The notes under the pieces: generated by a model
The model's database searches: none
Seen by the model: only the letters and a program-made list of their open reading frames with translations
What the model was told of the DNA's origin: nothing
Shown here: in pieces, positions 24,712 to 33,894 of the stretch
Numbering within the stretch: position 1 is the stretch's first letter
Layout: each line of letters opens with the position of its first letter
Made by a program: the position numbers and the translations under genes
Source: Bacteroidota bacterium
GTDB lineage: Bacteria > Bacteroidota > Bacteroidia > B-17B0 > Aurantibacillaceae
DNA length: 39,748 bases
Reading direction: 5' to 3'
Assembly (NCBI GenBank): GCA_013816615.1
Contig: JACDED010000024.1
Coordinates: 1-39,748, forward strand

Positions 24712-24852
24712 TTCCGTCATACTGCAAACCGTTATGTTTTGCCAAATTCTATTAAAAGAAAATGTTAAAAATTTGAAAGGTTATGCTAACAATTGCATGC
24801 AAACTGTTTATCCTACACTTTTCTTTAAATCTTTTCAGTAAATTTAGACTCA

Positions 24853-26634
24853 ATGAAATTCTTATTAAATATTCTTTTTACAGGTAATAAGCTTATCATT
24901 CTTATTCAGCAAAAACTAAGTCCTAAACAATTTGTTATTTTTGGCGCCATACTTATAGGTTTAACAGCAGGCTTGGCAGCAGTGTTGTTAAAACTTTTTG
25001 TTCATTGGTTATTAGGTGGTATTAGCACGATCTCTTCCGGCAACCAATACATTGTTGCCGCTTTCCCAATAGTTGGCATTGTATTATGTACTTTGTTTAT
25101 TCACTATTTAAACGGCAATAAACTTGGCAAAGGCCTGGCTAATATTATTTATGCAATCGCAAAAAAATCAAGCATCCTGCCAAAAGATCAAACGTATAGT
25201 CATGTTATAACAAGTGGTTTAACAGTTGGCTTTGGTGGTTCAGGGGGCTTAGAATCACCAATTGTTACTACAGGCTCGGCTATTGGTTCTAATTTTGGAC
25301 GTACCTATAAATTAACCTATAAAGAACGCACTTTACTTTTAGCATGTGGTGCCGCCGCCGGCATTGCCGGGGCTTTTAACACACCTATTGCCGGTGTTTT
25401 GTTTGCCCTGGAAGTGCTTTTGGTAGAGGCAAATATTTCTGCTTTTATTCCTATTTTAATTGCGTCAGCCTCGGGAGCGTTATGCTCTAAAATAATTTTA
25501 CAAGAAGACCTTCTGCTTCAGTTTAAACTACAAGAAGTTTTTAATTATTATAATGTGCCATTTTACATTCTACTTGGTTGCCTTTCAGGAGTTGTATCCT
25601 ACTATTATTCGCGGGTTTTTATGGCTACCGAAGATTATTTTAAAAAGTACGAAAATAAAAAAATAATGCGTTTAGTGGTTGGTGGCATTGGTTTATATGT
25701 GCTTATTTTATTAGTTCCGCCTTTATTTGGCGAAGGATACAACAATATTAAATTTCTTTCTAACATAAATACCGACGCTGTTTTTAATCGTTCGGCCTTT
25801 TATTTTGGTGCCATGTCAAAACCTCTTATATATCTTAGTTTAGTGGTGGTTATTTTATTAAAACCTGTAGCAGCGGCATTTACAGTTGGCAGTGGCGGTA
25901 ACAGCGGTAACTTTGCTCCATCTTTATTTGTTGGTGCTTTTGTTGGTTTTCTTTTTTCATCCGTTGTATCTGACCTTGGTATTAAATTACCTGTAAGCAA
26001 TTTTACTATTGTAGCCATGGCAGGTGTATTAAGTGGTATTTTTCACGCGCCCTTAACAGGCATTTTTATTATTGCAGAAATTACCGGTGGTTATGAATTA
26101 ATTATTCCGTTAATGATCGTTTCTGCATTAAGCTATGCAGTATCAAAATATTTTATGCCTTTAAATATTGATATGCTTAAATTATCAAGAAAAGAAAAAA
26201 TAATCTTAACAAATACGGACTCTTATCTATTAAGCAATATTGAGATCTCTAAATTAGTAGAGCATGATTTTTCACAGATCCCAAGTGATGTAAAACTTAG
26301 AAAATTAGTAGAATTGATAGCGACCTCTAAACGCAATATATTTCCGGTTATTGATAAAAAAGGGCGTTTAAAAGGTTTAATAACGATTGATGATATACGC
26401 GAGATCATGTTTAAACAGGAATTATACGATACCATAACCGTAAAAGAATTAATGCAGGCACCAACAAATATTATTACTGATAAAGATGACATTACCTCAG
26501 CAATGAAACGGTTTGATGAATCGCACTTGTGGAATATTCCTGTAGTTTTTCATGGAAAATATGAAGGCTTTATTTCAAAATCATCTATCCTCGAAAAATA
26601 CCGTGAGGTGCTTATTCAAAGTTCAATTGAGTAA
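24853..26634 (+). CDS. ClC-family chloride channel / H+-Cl- antiporter with C-terminal CBS pair
   Basis: 593 aa inner-membrane protein, the only plus-strand gene of size here. The membrane part (about 25-440) has the ClC ion-path motifs SGGLESP (130-136; Glu134 matches the gating glutamate of GREGP), AGIAGAFNTPIAGVLFALE and GSGGNSGNFAPSLFVGAFVG (GxFxP motif), then a late HAPLTGIFIIAE. A pair of CBS domains follows (about 450-590), with LKGLITIDDIRE and YEGFISKS as core strands; these bind nucleotides and regulate gating in the family. Whether it is a channel or antiporter is not settled. It faces away from the operon and looks independently transcribed. Confidence 0.93.
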   Translation: MKFLLNILFTGNKLIILIQQKLSPKQFVIFGAILIGLTAGLAAVLLKLFVHWLLGGISTISSGNQYIVAAFPIVGIVLCTLFIHYLNGNKLGKGLANIIYAIAKKSSILPKDQTYSHVITSGLTVGFGGSGGLESPIVTTGSAIGSNFGRTYKLTYKERTLLLACGAAAGIAGAFNTPIAGVLFALEVLLVEANISAFIPILIASASGALCSKIILQEDLLLQFKLQEVFNYYNVPFYILLGCLSGVVSYYYSRVFMATEDYFKKYENKKIMRLVVGGIGLYVLILLVPPLFGEGYNNIKFLSNINTDAVFNRSAFYFGAMSKPLIYLSLVVVILLKPVAAAFTVGSGGNSGNFAPSLFVGAFVGFLFSSVVSDLGIKLPVSNFTIVAMAGVLSGIFHAPLTGIFIIAEITGGYELIIPLMIVSALSYAVSKYFMPLNIDMLKLSRKEKIILTNTDSYLLSNIEISKLVEHDFSQIPSDVKLRKLVELIATSKRNIFPVIDKKGRLKGLITIDDIREIMFKQELYDTITVKELMQAPTNIITDKDDITSAMKRFDESHLWNIPVVFHGKYEGFISKSSILEKYREVLIQSSIE

Positions 26635-26660
26635 AAACTAACTATGTGTGGTGGACTTGA

Positions 26661-26713
26661 AGTGAAAGCCCGACCCTCTTCGTCAGGCTCAGCACAAGCT
26701 GCGGGGTACGCCC
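26661..26713. other. GC-rich, repeat-like intergenic island
   Basis: Between the ClC stop and the two-way terminator lies a block rich in G and C (AGCCCGACCC..., CAGGCTCAGCACAAGCT, GCGGGGTACGCCC) in otherwise AT-rich DNA. The phrase around CAGGCTCAGCACAAGCT resembles short dispersed intergenic repeats found in many environmental genomes. I see no gene in it. Only a genome-wide search would show if it is repeated. Confidence 0.35.
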
Positions 26714-26772
26714 AAAAAACAAAAATGAATTTTTTATTTACACCGTTTTCTAAACACTTAAACTGGTAGCAT

Positions 26773-26814
26773 AAAAAAATCCGCGCTGCTGATAAAGCAA
26801 CGCGGTTTTTTTTT
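26773..26814. terminator. Two-way intrinsic terminator between convergent genes
   Basis: CCGCGCTGC (26781-26789) pairs with GCAACGCGG (26797-26805) with one mismatch and a 7-base loop. An A-tract lies to the left (26773-26779) and nine T's to the right (26806-26814). It can stop ClC transcription from the left and T9SS-cargo transcription from the right. Confidence 0.85.
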
Positions 26815-26828
26815 AATAATTGATATTA

Positions 26829-28994
26829 TTATTGAACTATTAGTTTTTTAGTACTGCTTGCCGAGCCAACTTTTACATCTACCATGTAAATACCACTTGA
26901 TAAGCCTGAAAGATCTATATTAATTTTATTTTCACCCGCCTGTCCCGGAACTTTATTTGTTTTAACTATTTGCCCGATCATATTCATAACCGTAACATCT
27001 ACGTTAGAATTATCTTTAAGATCAATTGCTAACGTAGCGTTGTTAGAAGCAGGATTAGGATAAACATTGCTGTTTGCAGCGCTGCTTTGAGCTGTTCCAT
27101 CCAAATTTGTAATTGGCCCCGATAATGTATAAGATAGTTTCCCGGCCTGATACCATGTAATATTATTTGTTGATGGATCCATCGGATTACTATTTGTTAC
27201 GGTTATTGGCGTATAAATATCTACTACGTTGCCAAAAACTGCAGCAGCGCCAGTAGTTGGAGACATATAGTGCATTGTAGCGCGGTTGGCTACATTAAAA
27301 TTATTTGTACCCGTACCAGGAGCAACTTTACTTACATTAATTTCTGTTGTTGCAACCGGATATGATGGAAAGCTAACACCCATACAACGCGCTTTGATAT
27401 TGGGCAAGCTATTATACTTCCTCCCTCCATTTGTAAAGTTAGTATCCGATTCTGAAAATGTAAAAGTAATGAACTGGCCATTCGGGGTGCGGCCTAACTG
27501 TAGTCTTGATTCTACACTGGCTACTTTAACAGGTTCTGATGTGGCGGTAGCCGCCCATGGATTATCATTAAATCCATCACCGCCTGTTGTGCCGCTTGCG
27601 GCTTCACTTGATAAGGAGTCAACTGTTTTTGCCATCCATGCAGATGTGCCATCACCAATAAAATCATATAAGTAAGGGCGGTTTCCCGGAGTATGTGCCC
27701 AATCATAAGTTTCTCCCGGATTTACAGATATTGAGTATTGCGAAAAATAATTTAATGAATCAACATGATTTGAAGCGCCTGTTTTAAAAATAGCTCCAAT
27801 ATGTAACATGCCATAAGCATCAACTGCTAAGTCAAACTCATTAAAGAAAGGTATTGTGATATTTGTATTTGAGTTTATCGAAGCAATATGATCTAAAAGA
27901 GGTGCCATAGCAGGGCTATTAAAATCTATACCCGGTAATAAGCTCCAGCTTATTCCGCTGTTTGTAGTTTTATAAATAATAGGTTGATAACCACCTTTAT
28001 TGTTATTAGTTGCGCTTGGCAATGCTCCCATCACAACCACATAACCAAGAGTACCACTTTCATTCCACGCCATTTGTGTTAAGGGTTGCAATACTTTTGA
28101 TCCATCGCTTTTTATAAGTGTACTGGGCACAATAGAATCTGTGGTCCAGGTAAAAGCGCCTGCATTAAATACTCCTTTTACAATTGACACACCACGTATT
28201 GTTGCAAGGCCTGTAGGATCATTTTCTATTAAAGCCAATGAACGTACAACCCCGTCATCTGTAGAGCTAAAACCCTGGCGTGACCAGGCATGAGGCCCTT
28301 GATTGGGCGGATAACTTGGTAAACTAAACGACAAAAATTGTTGTGCGTTGGGTGCAGCGCTTGCAACATTGTTAAACGTGTTTAATTGTTTACTAGCATA
28401 AAAATTTCCTGAAAAAGCAGCGCCTCCAACTGTGGGACCTGAGCCAACAATATAGGCATTGGCAATGTTTGTATTACCAACAGGATTATAAATGCCTCCT
28501 TGTGGGTAACGGCCCCAATTCGTTGCGTTAGACCAGATGCAAGTACTATCGAATGTTGCACCCCAGTTAGTGCTTACTTCAGCTACAATTACACCACTTT
28601 GTGCAGTAGCCGGAATAGCTGGACTGGGCTGATATGTTGCACTTTTTCTATGAACAAACGAAACTGCATTAACGTCATCGTTGTATTGCAAAGGGCGGGA
28701 GTTGGATAATAACATCCCTACAATATTCATTGAGCCGCATAACATTTTCCAATTAATAGTAGATGGAGGCATGGCAACCGCTGATTGCTGCGGTTCGTAA
28801 GACTCCGGGTTTTGAACTAAGTTAACTGACTGTTTTGCCGACGTACCAGAAATTACGCCCGGATCATTAATAAAGGTACCCGCTATTTTTTGGGATGCGC
28901 TGACAATACGGACTGGTTTTATTTTTGTGCTGTTTTGTGAAATTGCACTCAGTGCTCCCAAAAGAGCTGATGCAATTAGTAGGTTTTTTTTCAT
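26829..28994 (-). CDS. Secreted Asp-box protein with T9SS type A sorting domain, paralogue 1
   Basis: 721 aa. The signal peptide is MKKNLLIASALLGALSAISQ (about 1-20). A large beta-rich region contains Asp-box (BNR-like) motifs such as STNWGATF (141-148) and TTNSGISW, suggesting a beta-propeller. It also has blocks shared by all four tandem paralogues: NWGRYPQGGIYNPVGNTNIANAY, DFIGDGTSAW, LGRTPNGQ and SESDTNFTNGGRKYN. Residues 643-721 are a T9SS type A sorting domain (NVYPNPASN...GLSSGIYMVDVKV...KKLIVQ), so it should be exported and anchored or released at the cell surface. The function of the passenger is not known. Its signal-peptide coding DNA is diverged from that of the other three. It ends by the two-way terminator. 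Confidence 0.88.
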   Translation of the reverse strand: MKKNLLIASALLGALSAISQNSTKIKPVRIVSASQKIAGTFINDPGVISGTSAKQSVNLVQNPESYEPQQSAVAMPPSTINWKMLCGSMNIVGMLLSNSRPLQYNDDVNAVSFVHRKSATYQPSPAIPATAQSGVIVAEVSTNWGATFDSTCIWSNATNWGRYPQGGIYNPVGNTNIANAYIVGSGPTVGGAAFSGNFYASKQLNTFNNVASAAPNAQQFLSFSLPSYPPNQGPHAWSRQGFSSTDDGVVRSLALIENDPTGLATIRGVSIVKGVFNAGAFTWTTDSIVPSTLIKSDGSKVLQPLTQMAWNESGTLGYVVVMGALPSATNNNKGGYQPIIYKTTNSGISWSLLPGIDFNSPAMAPLLDHIASINSNTNITIPFFNEFDLAVDAYGMLHIGAIFKTGASNHVDSLNYFSQYSISVNPGETYDWAHTPGNRPYLYDFIGDGTSAWMAKTVDSLSSEAASGTTGGDGFNDNPWAATATSEPVKVASVESRLQLGRTPNGQFITFTFSESDTNFTNGGRKYNSLPNIKARCMGVSFPSYPVATTEINVSKVAPGTGTNNFNVANRATMHYMSPTTGAAAVFGNVVDIYTPITVTNSNPMDPSTNNITWYQAGKLSYTLSGPITNLDGTAQSSAANSNVYPNPASNNATLAIDLKDNSNVDVTVMNMIGQIVKTNKVPGQAGENKINIDLSGLSSGIYMVDVKVGSASSTKKLIVQ

Positions 28995-29117
28995 ATTGTT
29001 TTTTTTAAATTAATATTTAATGGAGTTATACTTGCAATAAATCCTTACAAAGGTTTTAAATAGAGAGTTGTTTAGTTTGAGATTTTGGGGCTAAATAAAA
29101 TAAATCTTAAATTTTAA

Positions 29118-29150
29118 TTTAAAGCCACCTTAAAAAAAGGTGGCTTTAAA
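29118..29150 (-). terminator. Intrinsic terminator after T9SS paralogue 2
   Basis: A perfect 14-bp stem (29118-29131 with 29137-29150; core AAAGCCACCTT) encloses a 5-base A loop. It lies 14 bases after the stop codon of the gene ending at 29165, and AT-rich sequence follows in the minus direction. Confidence 0.85.
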
Positions 29151-29164
29151 ATTATAAAATAAAC

Positions 29165-31279
29165 TTATTGAACAATTAATTTTTTAGTACTGCTTGCGGC
29201 GCCAACTTTTACATTTACCATGTAAATACCGCTTGCTAAACCTGTAATATCAATATTAATATTATTTTCTCCTACCTGGCCCTGCGCTTTATTTGTTTTA
29301 ACAACCTGGCCAACCATATTCATAACTGCAACATCTACATTAGAATTATCTTTTAGATCAATTGCTAATGTAGCATTGTTTGAAGCTGGGTTAGGATAAA
29401 TAAAACTATTGCCTGCGCTATTCAATGCGTTTTCTTCTATACCTACGACACCAAAGTTAAGATCGGCAGACATGTACCAATGAAAAGGCGCAGTTTGTGT
29501 ATAAGGATTACCGTTTGTAACGGTTACCGGCATGATCATTCTTGGTTGATTTACAGTTCCGCTGTTTGTGCTTGTTGTTACAGAAGCAAAATGATACATA
29601 GCGCGGTTTGTTACATTTGGATTACCGCCTGCCTGTGGTTTAGTAATATTAATTTCTACCGGGTGCATTGCTGCAGATGGCACTATATAACAACGTGCTT
29701 TAAGATTTGGAATGTTATTCCATTTTATCGGGCTCCCATTTGCAATATCAGTAAAGTTTGTATCAGATTCTGCCCATGTATAAATAATATGCTTACCATT
29801 TGGTGTGCGGCTTAATTGCAAACGCGCATCGATTCTGCATTTGTTACCACTTGCGTCAAGGTCCCAAGGGTTATATTGAAAACCCTGACCTGTTGACAGA
29901 CCCGCAGGGCCTTCGCTCGACATTGAATCAACAGTAATATGTGTCCATGCGCTCGTTCCATCACCAATAAAATCATAAAGGTAAGGGCGGAAACCCGGCG
30001 AATGAGGCCATTTATATTGTTGGCCATCCACATTTGTAAATACGCTATAATAAGCAAGCGAATCAAGATGATCTGATGCTGAACCGATTATTGTAGAAAA
30101 AATATGCACCTTGTCCAATGAGTCTACTGCCATGTCCATGCCTTCTATCCAGTTAAAGAAAGGAATTTCGACCGTACCTGTTCCTGCAGTAACAATAGAT
30201 CTTTTTACATCGGCAAATGCTGTGCTATTAAAATCAATAGCAGGCAATAAGCCCCATGAAACACCGCTGTTTGTAGTTTTGTAAACCAATGGTTGGTAAC
30301 CAATGTTTGAGCCTGTTGCACCAACTCTAGAACCAATTACCGCTGCATAACCAACAGTACCGGATTCGTTCCAAGCCATCATTGGTCTTGAAGTCCACGT
30401 ATCTGTTCCATCAGAGCCGATAAGTGTTGGAGGGTTAATTCTTGTTCCCGTCCAATTAAAAACACCAGCATTAAAGCTTCCTGTAACGATCATAATAGCT
30501 GTATCTGATGCTGCCGCTTCATCAGTTACACCACCAATAGTTCTCACTTTTCCATCATCAGTAGCGCTAAAACCATATGCCGCAAAATCATGTCTTTCTA
30601 ACCCTGTAGGATAGGGTCCGGTTTTAGAGAACCATTGCATTTCATTTGTAACAGTGCTAATGGCGTTGGTATAAGTTCCTGCGCCAATTTTTCTGCTTGC
30701 GTAAAAATTTCCTAACCAACCAGTGGCCCCACCTGTTGTTGGGCCTTGCGCAACAATATAGGCATTAGCAATATTTGTATTTCCAGGAGGATTATAGATT
30801 GCTCCCTGCGGATAACGACCCCATTCAGAATTATTTGACCAGAGCACTGTACTATCCCAGGTATTACCCCAGTTACTGGTTACCATGCCTACAATTACAC
30901 CACTTGCTGCCGCTGCTGCAGGGGTTGGCGTTGCATTATATGTGGCAGATTTTCTATGAATAAAACTTACGGTATTTAACTGATCGTTATACTGTAAGGG
31001 ATTTGCATAACTAATAGTTGAGTTTAAAATATTCATTGAGCCCGAGATCTTTTGCCATGTATTGATAGCAGAAGTTTTTGAATTTGATTCTACAGGAATC
31101 TCGGTGTTTTGACTTGCAGCATTTTTTGATGGTGCAGGTGCCTGCTCGCTAAATTTTAATTCTGCAATTATATTAGCATTGTATATCCCCGAGGGTTTTG
31201 GCTTTACGATTTTACCGTTTTGCGGAAAAGCACCTATTACTGCTAATAAGGCCGAACCAAGTAGTAATTGTTTTTTCAT
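29165..31279 (-). CDS. Secreted Asp-box protein with T9SS type A sorting domain, paralogue 2
   Basis: 704 aa, the most divergent of the four paralogues. The signal peptide is MKKQLLLGSALLAVIGAFPQ (1-20). Asp-box motifs TSNWGNTW (134-141) and TTNSGVSW are present, as are the shared blocks WGRYPQGAIYNPPGNTNIANAY and DFIGDGTSAW. It lacks the PPSTINW segment that precedes the conserved GSMNI block in the other three, having NTWQKISGSMNI instead. The last 80 or so residues are the T9SS sorting domain (FIYPNPASN...LASGIYMVNVKV...KKLIVQ), very close to that of paralogue 1. Terminators on both sides make it a single-gene transcript. The passenger function is unknown. Confidence 0.88.
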   Translation of the reverse strand: MKKQLLLGSALLAVIGAFPQNGKIVKPKPSGIYNANIIAELKFSEQAPAPSKNAASQNTEIPVESNSKTSAINTWQKISGSMNILNSTISYANPLQYNDQLNTVSFIHRKSATYNATPTPAAAAASGVIVGMVTSNWGNTWDSTVLWSNNSEWGRYPQGAIYNPPGNTNIANAYIVAQGPTTGGATGWLGNFYASRKIGAGTYTNAISTVTNEMQWFSKTGPYPTGLERHDFAAYGFSATDDGKVRTIGGVTDEAAASDTAIMIVTGSFNAGVFNWTGTRINPPTLIGSDGTDTWTSRPMMAWNESGTVGYAAVIGSRVGATGSNIGYQPLVYKTTNSGVSWGLLPAIDFNSTAFADVKRSIVTAGTGTVEIPFFNWIEGMDMAVDSLDKVHIFSTIIGSASDHLDSLAYYSVFTNVDGQQYKWPHSPGFRPYLYDFIGDGTSAWTHITVDSMSSEGPAGLSTGQGFQYNPWDLDASGNKCRIDARLQLSRTPNGKHIIYTWAESDTNFTDIANGSPIKWNNIPNLKARCYIVPSAAMHPVEINITKPQAGGNPNVTNRAMYHFASVTTSTNSGTVNQPRMIMPVTVTNGNPYTQTAPFHWYMSADLNFGVVGIEENALNSAGNSFIYPNPASNNATLAIDLKDNSNVDVAVMNMVGQVVKTNKAQGQVGENNINIDITGLASGIYMVNVKVGAASSTKKLIVQ
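31214..31279 (-). repeat. Direct repeat of signal-peptide coding DNA, copy A
   Basis: The first 66 bases of paralogue 2 differ at about five positions from the same stretch in paralogues 3 and 4 (33626-33692, 35970-36036). Confidence 0.8.
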
Positions 31280-31451
31280 GGTATTTGATTTATGTTATTT
31301 AGGATTAAATTATATTTTTAAATACAATAGTTAATTTAATAAATTAAAAATAATTTATTAAATATATTGACAAGAAAATAAAAATAGGGTTTTGTTTAAT
31401 CGGAGATAAAGCTAAGGTATAAAATAAATCTTATAAAAACAAACCTAAATA

Positions 31452-31485
31452 AAAAAGCCGCTTCATTTTATTGAAACGGCTTTTT
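31452..31485 (-). terminator. Intrinsic terminator after T9SS paralogue 3
   Basis: A 14-bp stem with one mismatch (31452-31465 with 31472-31485; core AAAAAGCCG/CGGCTTTTT) and a 6-base loop lies 20 bases past the stop of the gene ending at 31506. In the minus direction the stem ends in a T-run. Confidence 0.88.
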
Positions 31486-31505
31486 AAAGAGGTGTGAAAA
31501 ATTAT

Positions 31506-33692
31506 TTATTGTACAATTAATTTTTTAGTGCTTGTAGCATTCCCTACTTTTACATTTACTATATAAATACCAGTTGATAAACCATTAAGATCGATATTAA
31601 TTTGATTTGATCCTGTTTGCGCATTTGCTTTTGTAGTTTTCACCACTTGGCCAAGAGCGTTCATTACGTTAACATCAACGCTTGAATTATCTTTAAGATC
31701 GATTGCTAATACTGCATTGTTAGATGCAGGGTTAGGATAAATAACACTGCTGCTTGCACTATTTTGCGAATTTTCCGCAACTCCATTAATTGGAAGAAAT
31801 ACATAAGACAGTTTACCGGTTTGGTACCATGTTGTATTATTTAAAATCGGATCTAAAGGATTACTGTTAGTGACAGTCATAGGTGTGTAAACATCTACAT
31901 TTGTTGTAGTACCAACAGTGCTTATTGTTGCTGAACCTGTTTTAGGAGAAAGATAATGTAAAGTACCGCGGCTTGATACACTTGGATTATTAGTTCCGGT
32001 ACCTACAGCAACTTTTGTAGCATTAATTTCAGTGGGAGAAACCTCATAAGGGCTTAAACCCGCAACACGCATTAAACGTGTTTTTACGTTTGGCAAGCTG
32101 TTATATTTTCTTCCACCGTTAGTAAAGTTTGTATCCGACTCAGAGAATGAAAAAGTAACATATTGTCCATCAGGAGTACGGCCTAATTGAATACGTGAAT
32201 CAACGTTATCAGTTTTTGAACCTGCACTTCCTGTTGCAGCCCAAGGATTATCGTTAACACCGTCATCTCCTGCAGCAACACCTGCTTCTTCAGTAGATAA
32301 TGAATCAATTGTTTTTACTGTCCATGCAGCAGTTCCATCGCCAATAAAATCATATAAATAAGGATGTTGACCAGGCGTGTGGGGCCAAGAATAGTTTTCA
32401 CCAGGATTAATAGAAACTGTGAATTGTCCCGAGAAAGCCAACGAATCAACATGATTAGAAAAACCTGTTTTAAATGTTGCGCCAATATGTAATTTATTGT
32501 TTGCATCTACAACCATGTCAGCATCATTAAAGAATGGAATAGCTAAAGCTGTATTAGAAGATATACTAGAGATATGATCTAATAATGGAGCCATTGCAGC
32601 GCTATTAAAATCTATACCGGGTAATTGAGCCCAGCTTGTACCACTGTTTGTTGTTTTGTAAATAATGGGCTGGAAAGCACCTTTGTTTGACCCTGTTGCA
32701 CCCGAAGCTGCACCCATAACCATAACATAACCAACAGTTCCGGATTCATTCCATGCCATGTTTGACATTTGGGTGAAAATATTTCTAGTTCCGTCTTGTT
32801 TAAGAATAACAGCGGGAACAATTGAATCGTTTGTCCAATTAAAAGCACCGGCGTTAAATGAACCTTTAACAACTGAAAGACCTCTCATCCCTGTAAGGGC
32901 AGAAGGGTCATCCATGATCCAACCCATTGAACGCACAACACCATCATCAGTTGCAGAAAAGCCGTAACGTCCAAATGCAAAAGGGCCTGTGTTTGGAGCA
33001 TAGCTAGCAAGATTTGATGCTAAATATTGTTGAGCGTTTGGTGTAGTACTTAAAGTATTAGTAAATGCGTTTAGCTGTCTGCTTGCAGCCCAGTTACCTA
33101 CCCAACCTGCGGCTGGCGGAGTTACAGGACCCATACCAACTACATAAGCATTTGAAATGTTTGTATTACCTACTGGATTATAAATACCACCTTGTGGGTA
33201 ACGGCCCCAATTGGTAGCATCTGCCCATATTACAGTACTATCCCAGGTATTACCCCAATTTGAAGTTATCTCAGCAACGATAACACCACTTTGTGCGTTT
33301 GCTGGTATAGCCGGGTAAGCAGTATAGCTTAAACTTTTTCTATGAATAAAAGAAACTGCATTTAATTCATCATTATAATTTAATGGTTGAGATTGGCTCA
33401 CTAACATACCAACAATGTTTATCGAACCACAAATTGGTTTCCAGTTAATGGTTGATGGCGGCATACTTACCGCAGAAGAAGATTGCTCAGGTTCTACATT
33501 TGGATTTTGAACCGGATTAACCTGCTTTGCATTTGGCGTTGGAGTAACCTCAATAGATTCAGTAGCAAATCTTGCAGCAATGATCTTAGACATATCTTTC
33601 ATGCCTGAAGGGCTTGCTTTAATACGACCGTTTTGCGGATAGACACTTATTGCTGCTAATAAGGCCGAACCAAGTAGTAATTGTTTTTTCAT
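31506..33692 (-). CDS. Secreted Asp-box protein with T9SS type A sorting domain, paralogue 3
   Basis: 728 aa. The signal peptide is MKKQLLLGSALLAAISVYPQ (1-20). A low-complexity linker follows (about 45-78, rich in Pro, Asn and Gln), then PPSTINW (78-84). Asp-box motifs are TSNWGNTW (143-150) and TTNSGTSW, with the shared blocks WGRYPQGGIYNPVGNTNISNAY, DFIGDGTAAW, LGRTPDGQ and SESDTNFTNGGRKYN. The C-terminal T9SS domain ends GIYIVNVKVGNATSTKKLIVQ. It is closest to paralogue 4 in signal-peptide DNA and in a stretch coding for the early sorting domain (around the plus-strand word GATCGATTGCTAATACTGCA). A -7-like TAATTTTG lies at 33772-33765, without a clear -33 box. The passenger function is unknown. 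Confidence 0.88.
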   Translation of the reverse strand: MKKQLLLGSALLAAISVYPQNGRIKASPSGMKDMSKIIAARFATESIEVTPTPNAKQVNPVQNPNVEPEQSSSAVSMPPSTINWKPICGSINIVGMLVSQSQPLNYNDELNAVSFIHRKSLSYTAYPAIPANAQSGVIVAEITSNWGNTWDSTVIWADATNWGRYPQGGIYNPVGNTNISNAYVVGMGPVTPPAAGWVGNWAASRQLNAFTNTLSTTPNAQQYLASNLASYAPNTGPFAFGRYGFSATDDGVVRSMGWIMDDPSALTGMRGLSVVKGSFNAGAFNWTNDSIVPAVILKQDGTRNIFTQMSNMAWNESGTVGYVMVMGAASGATGSNKGAFQPIIYKTTNSGTSWAQLPGIDFNSAAMAPLLDHISSISSNTALAIPFFNDADMVVDANNKLHIGATFKTGFSNHVDSLAFSGQFTVSINPGENYSWPHTPGQHPYLYDFIGDGTAAWTVKTIDSLSTEEAGVAAGDDGVNDNPWAATGSAGSKTDNVDSRIQLGRTPDGQYVTFSFSESDTNFTNGGRKYNSLPNVKTRLMRVAGLSPYEVSPTEINATKVAVGTGTNNPSVSSRGTLHYLSPKTGSATISTVGTTTNVDVYTPMTVTNSNPLDPILNNTTWYQTGKLSYVFLPINGVAENSQNSASSSVIYPNPASNNAVLAIDLKDNSSVDVNVMNALGQVVKTTKANAQTGSNQINIDLNGLSTGIYIVNVKVGNATSTKKLIVQ
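33626..33692 (-). repeat. Direct repeat of signal-peptide coding DNA, copy B
   Basis: 67 bases at the start of paralogue 3 match 35970-36036 (paralogue 4) with only two differences. Similarity drops abruptly past the signal-peptide codons. Confidence 0.85.
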
Positions 33693-33841
33693 GTTTTTTT
33701 GTTTAGATATTTATTCTTATTTAATTTTTATTTCAAATACAGTGCGCAATTTACTTAATTAAAACAAAATTAAGTAAGTAAAGTTTATAGTAGTAGCTAA
33801 TTTATAAAATTCTTATCGAATGCGCAAGTTTTAAAAGCAAA

Positions 33842-33870
33842 AGAGCCATTTCGTAATACGAAACGGCTCT
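33842..33870 (-). terminator. Intrinsic terminator after T9SS paralogue 4
   Basis: A 13-bp stem with one mismatch (33842-33854 with 33858-33870; core AGAGCC/GGCTCT) and a 3-base loop lies 24 bases past the stop of the gene ending at 33895. It is followed in the minus direction by TTTTGCTTTT. Confidence 0.82.
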
Positions 33871-33894
33871 AGGCTTACTTAAAATTAACAAAAA

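Larger units (their letters stand above)
24324..24852. other. 529-bp divergent intergenic region between operon and ClC gene
   Basis: No credible gene was seen on either strand. It must hold the promoters for the 24-kb operon (minus strand) and for the ClC gene (plus strand). I could not find a clean Bacteroidota -7 box (TAnnTTTG) with a -33 box for either. The leader of the operon has an 8-bp A/T-rich inverted repeat (24365-24372 with 24378-24385) about 42-62 bases before the wbpP start. Two further inverted repeats are listed separately. The length and hairpins suggest a long untranslated leader with regulation, but this is inference. Confidence 0.6.

Noticed and set aside
27286-27675. 129-codon plus-strand open frame inside T9SS paralogue 1
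   Set aside because: It is antisense to a well-supported secreted protein. Similar shadows are found over the other paralogues, as expected from shared sequence.
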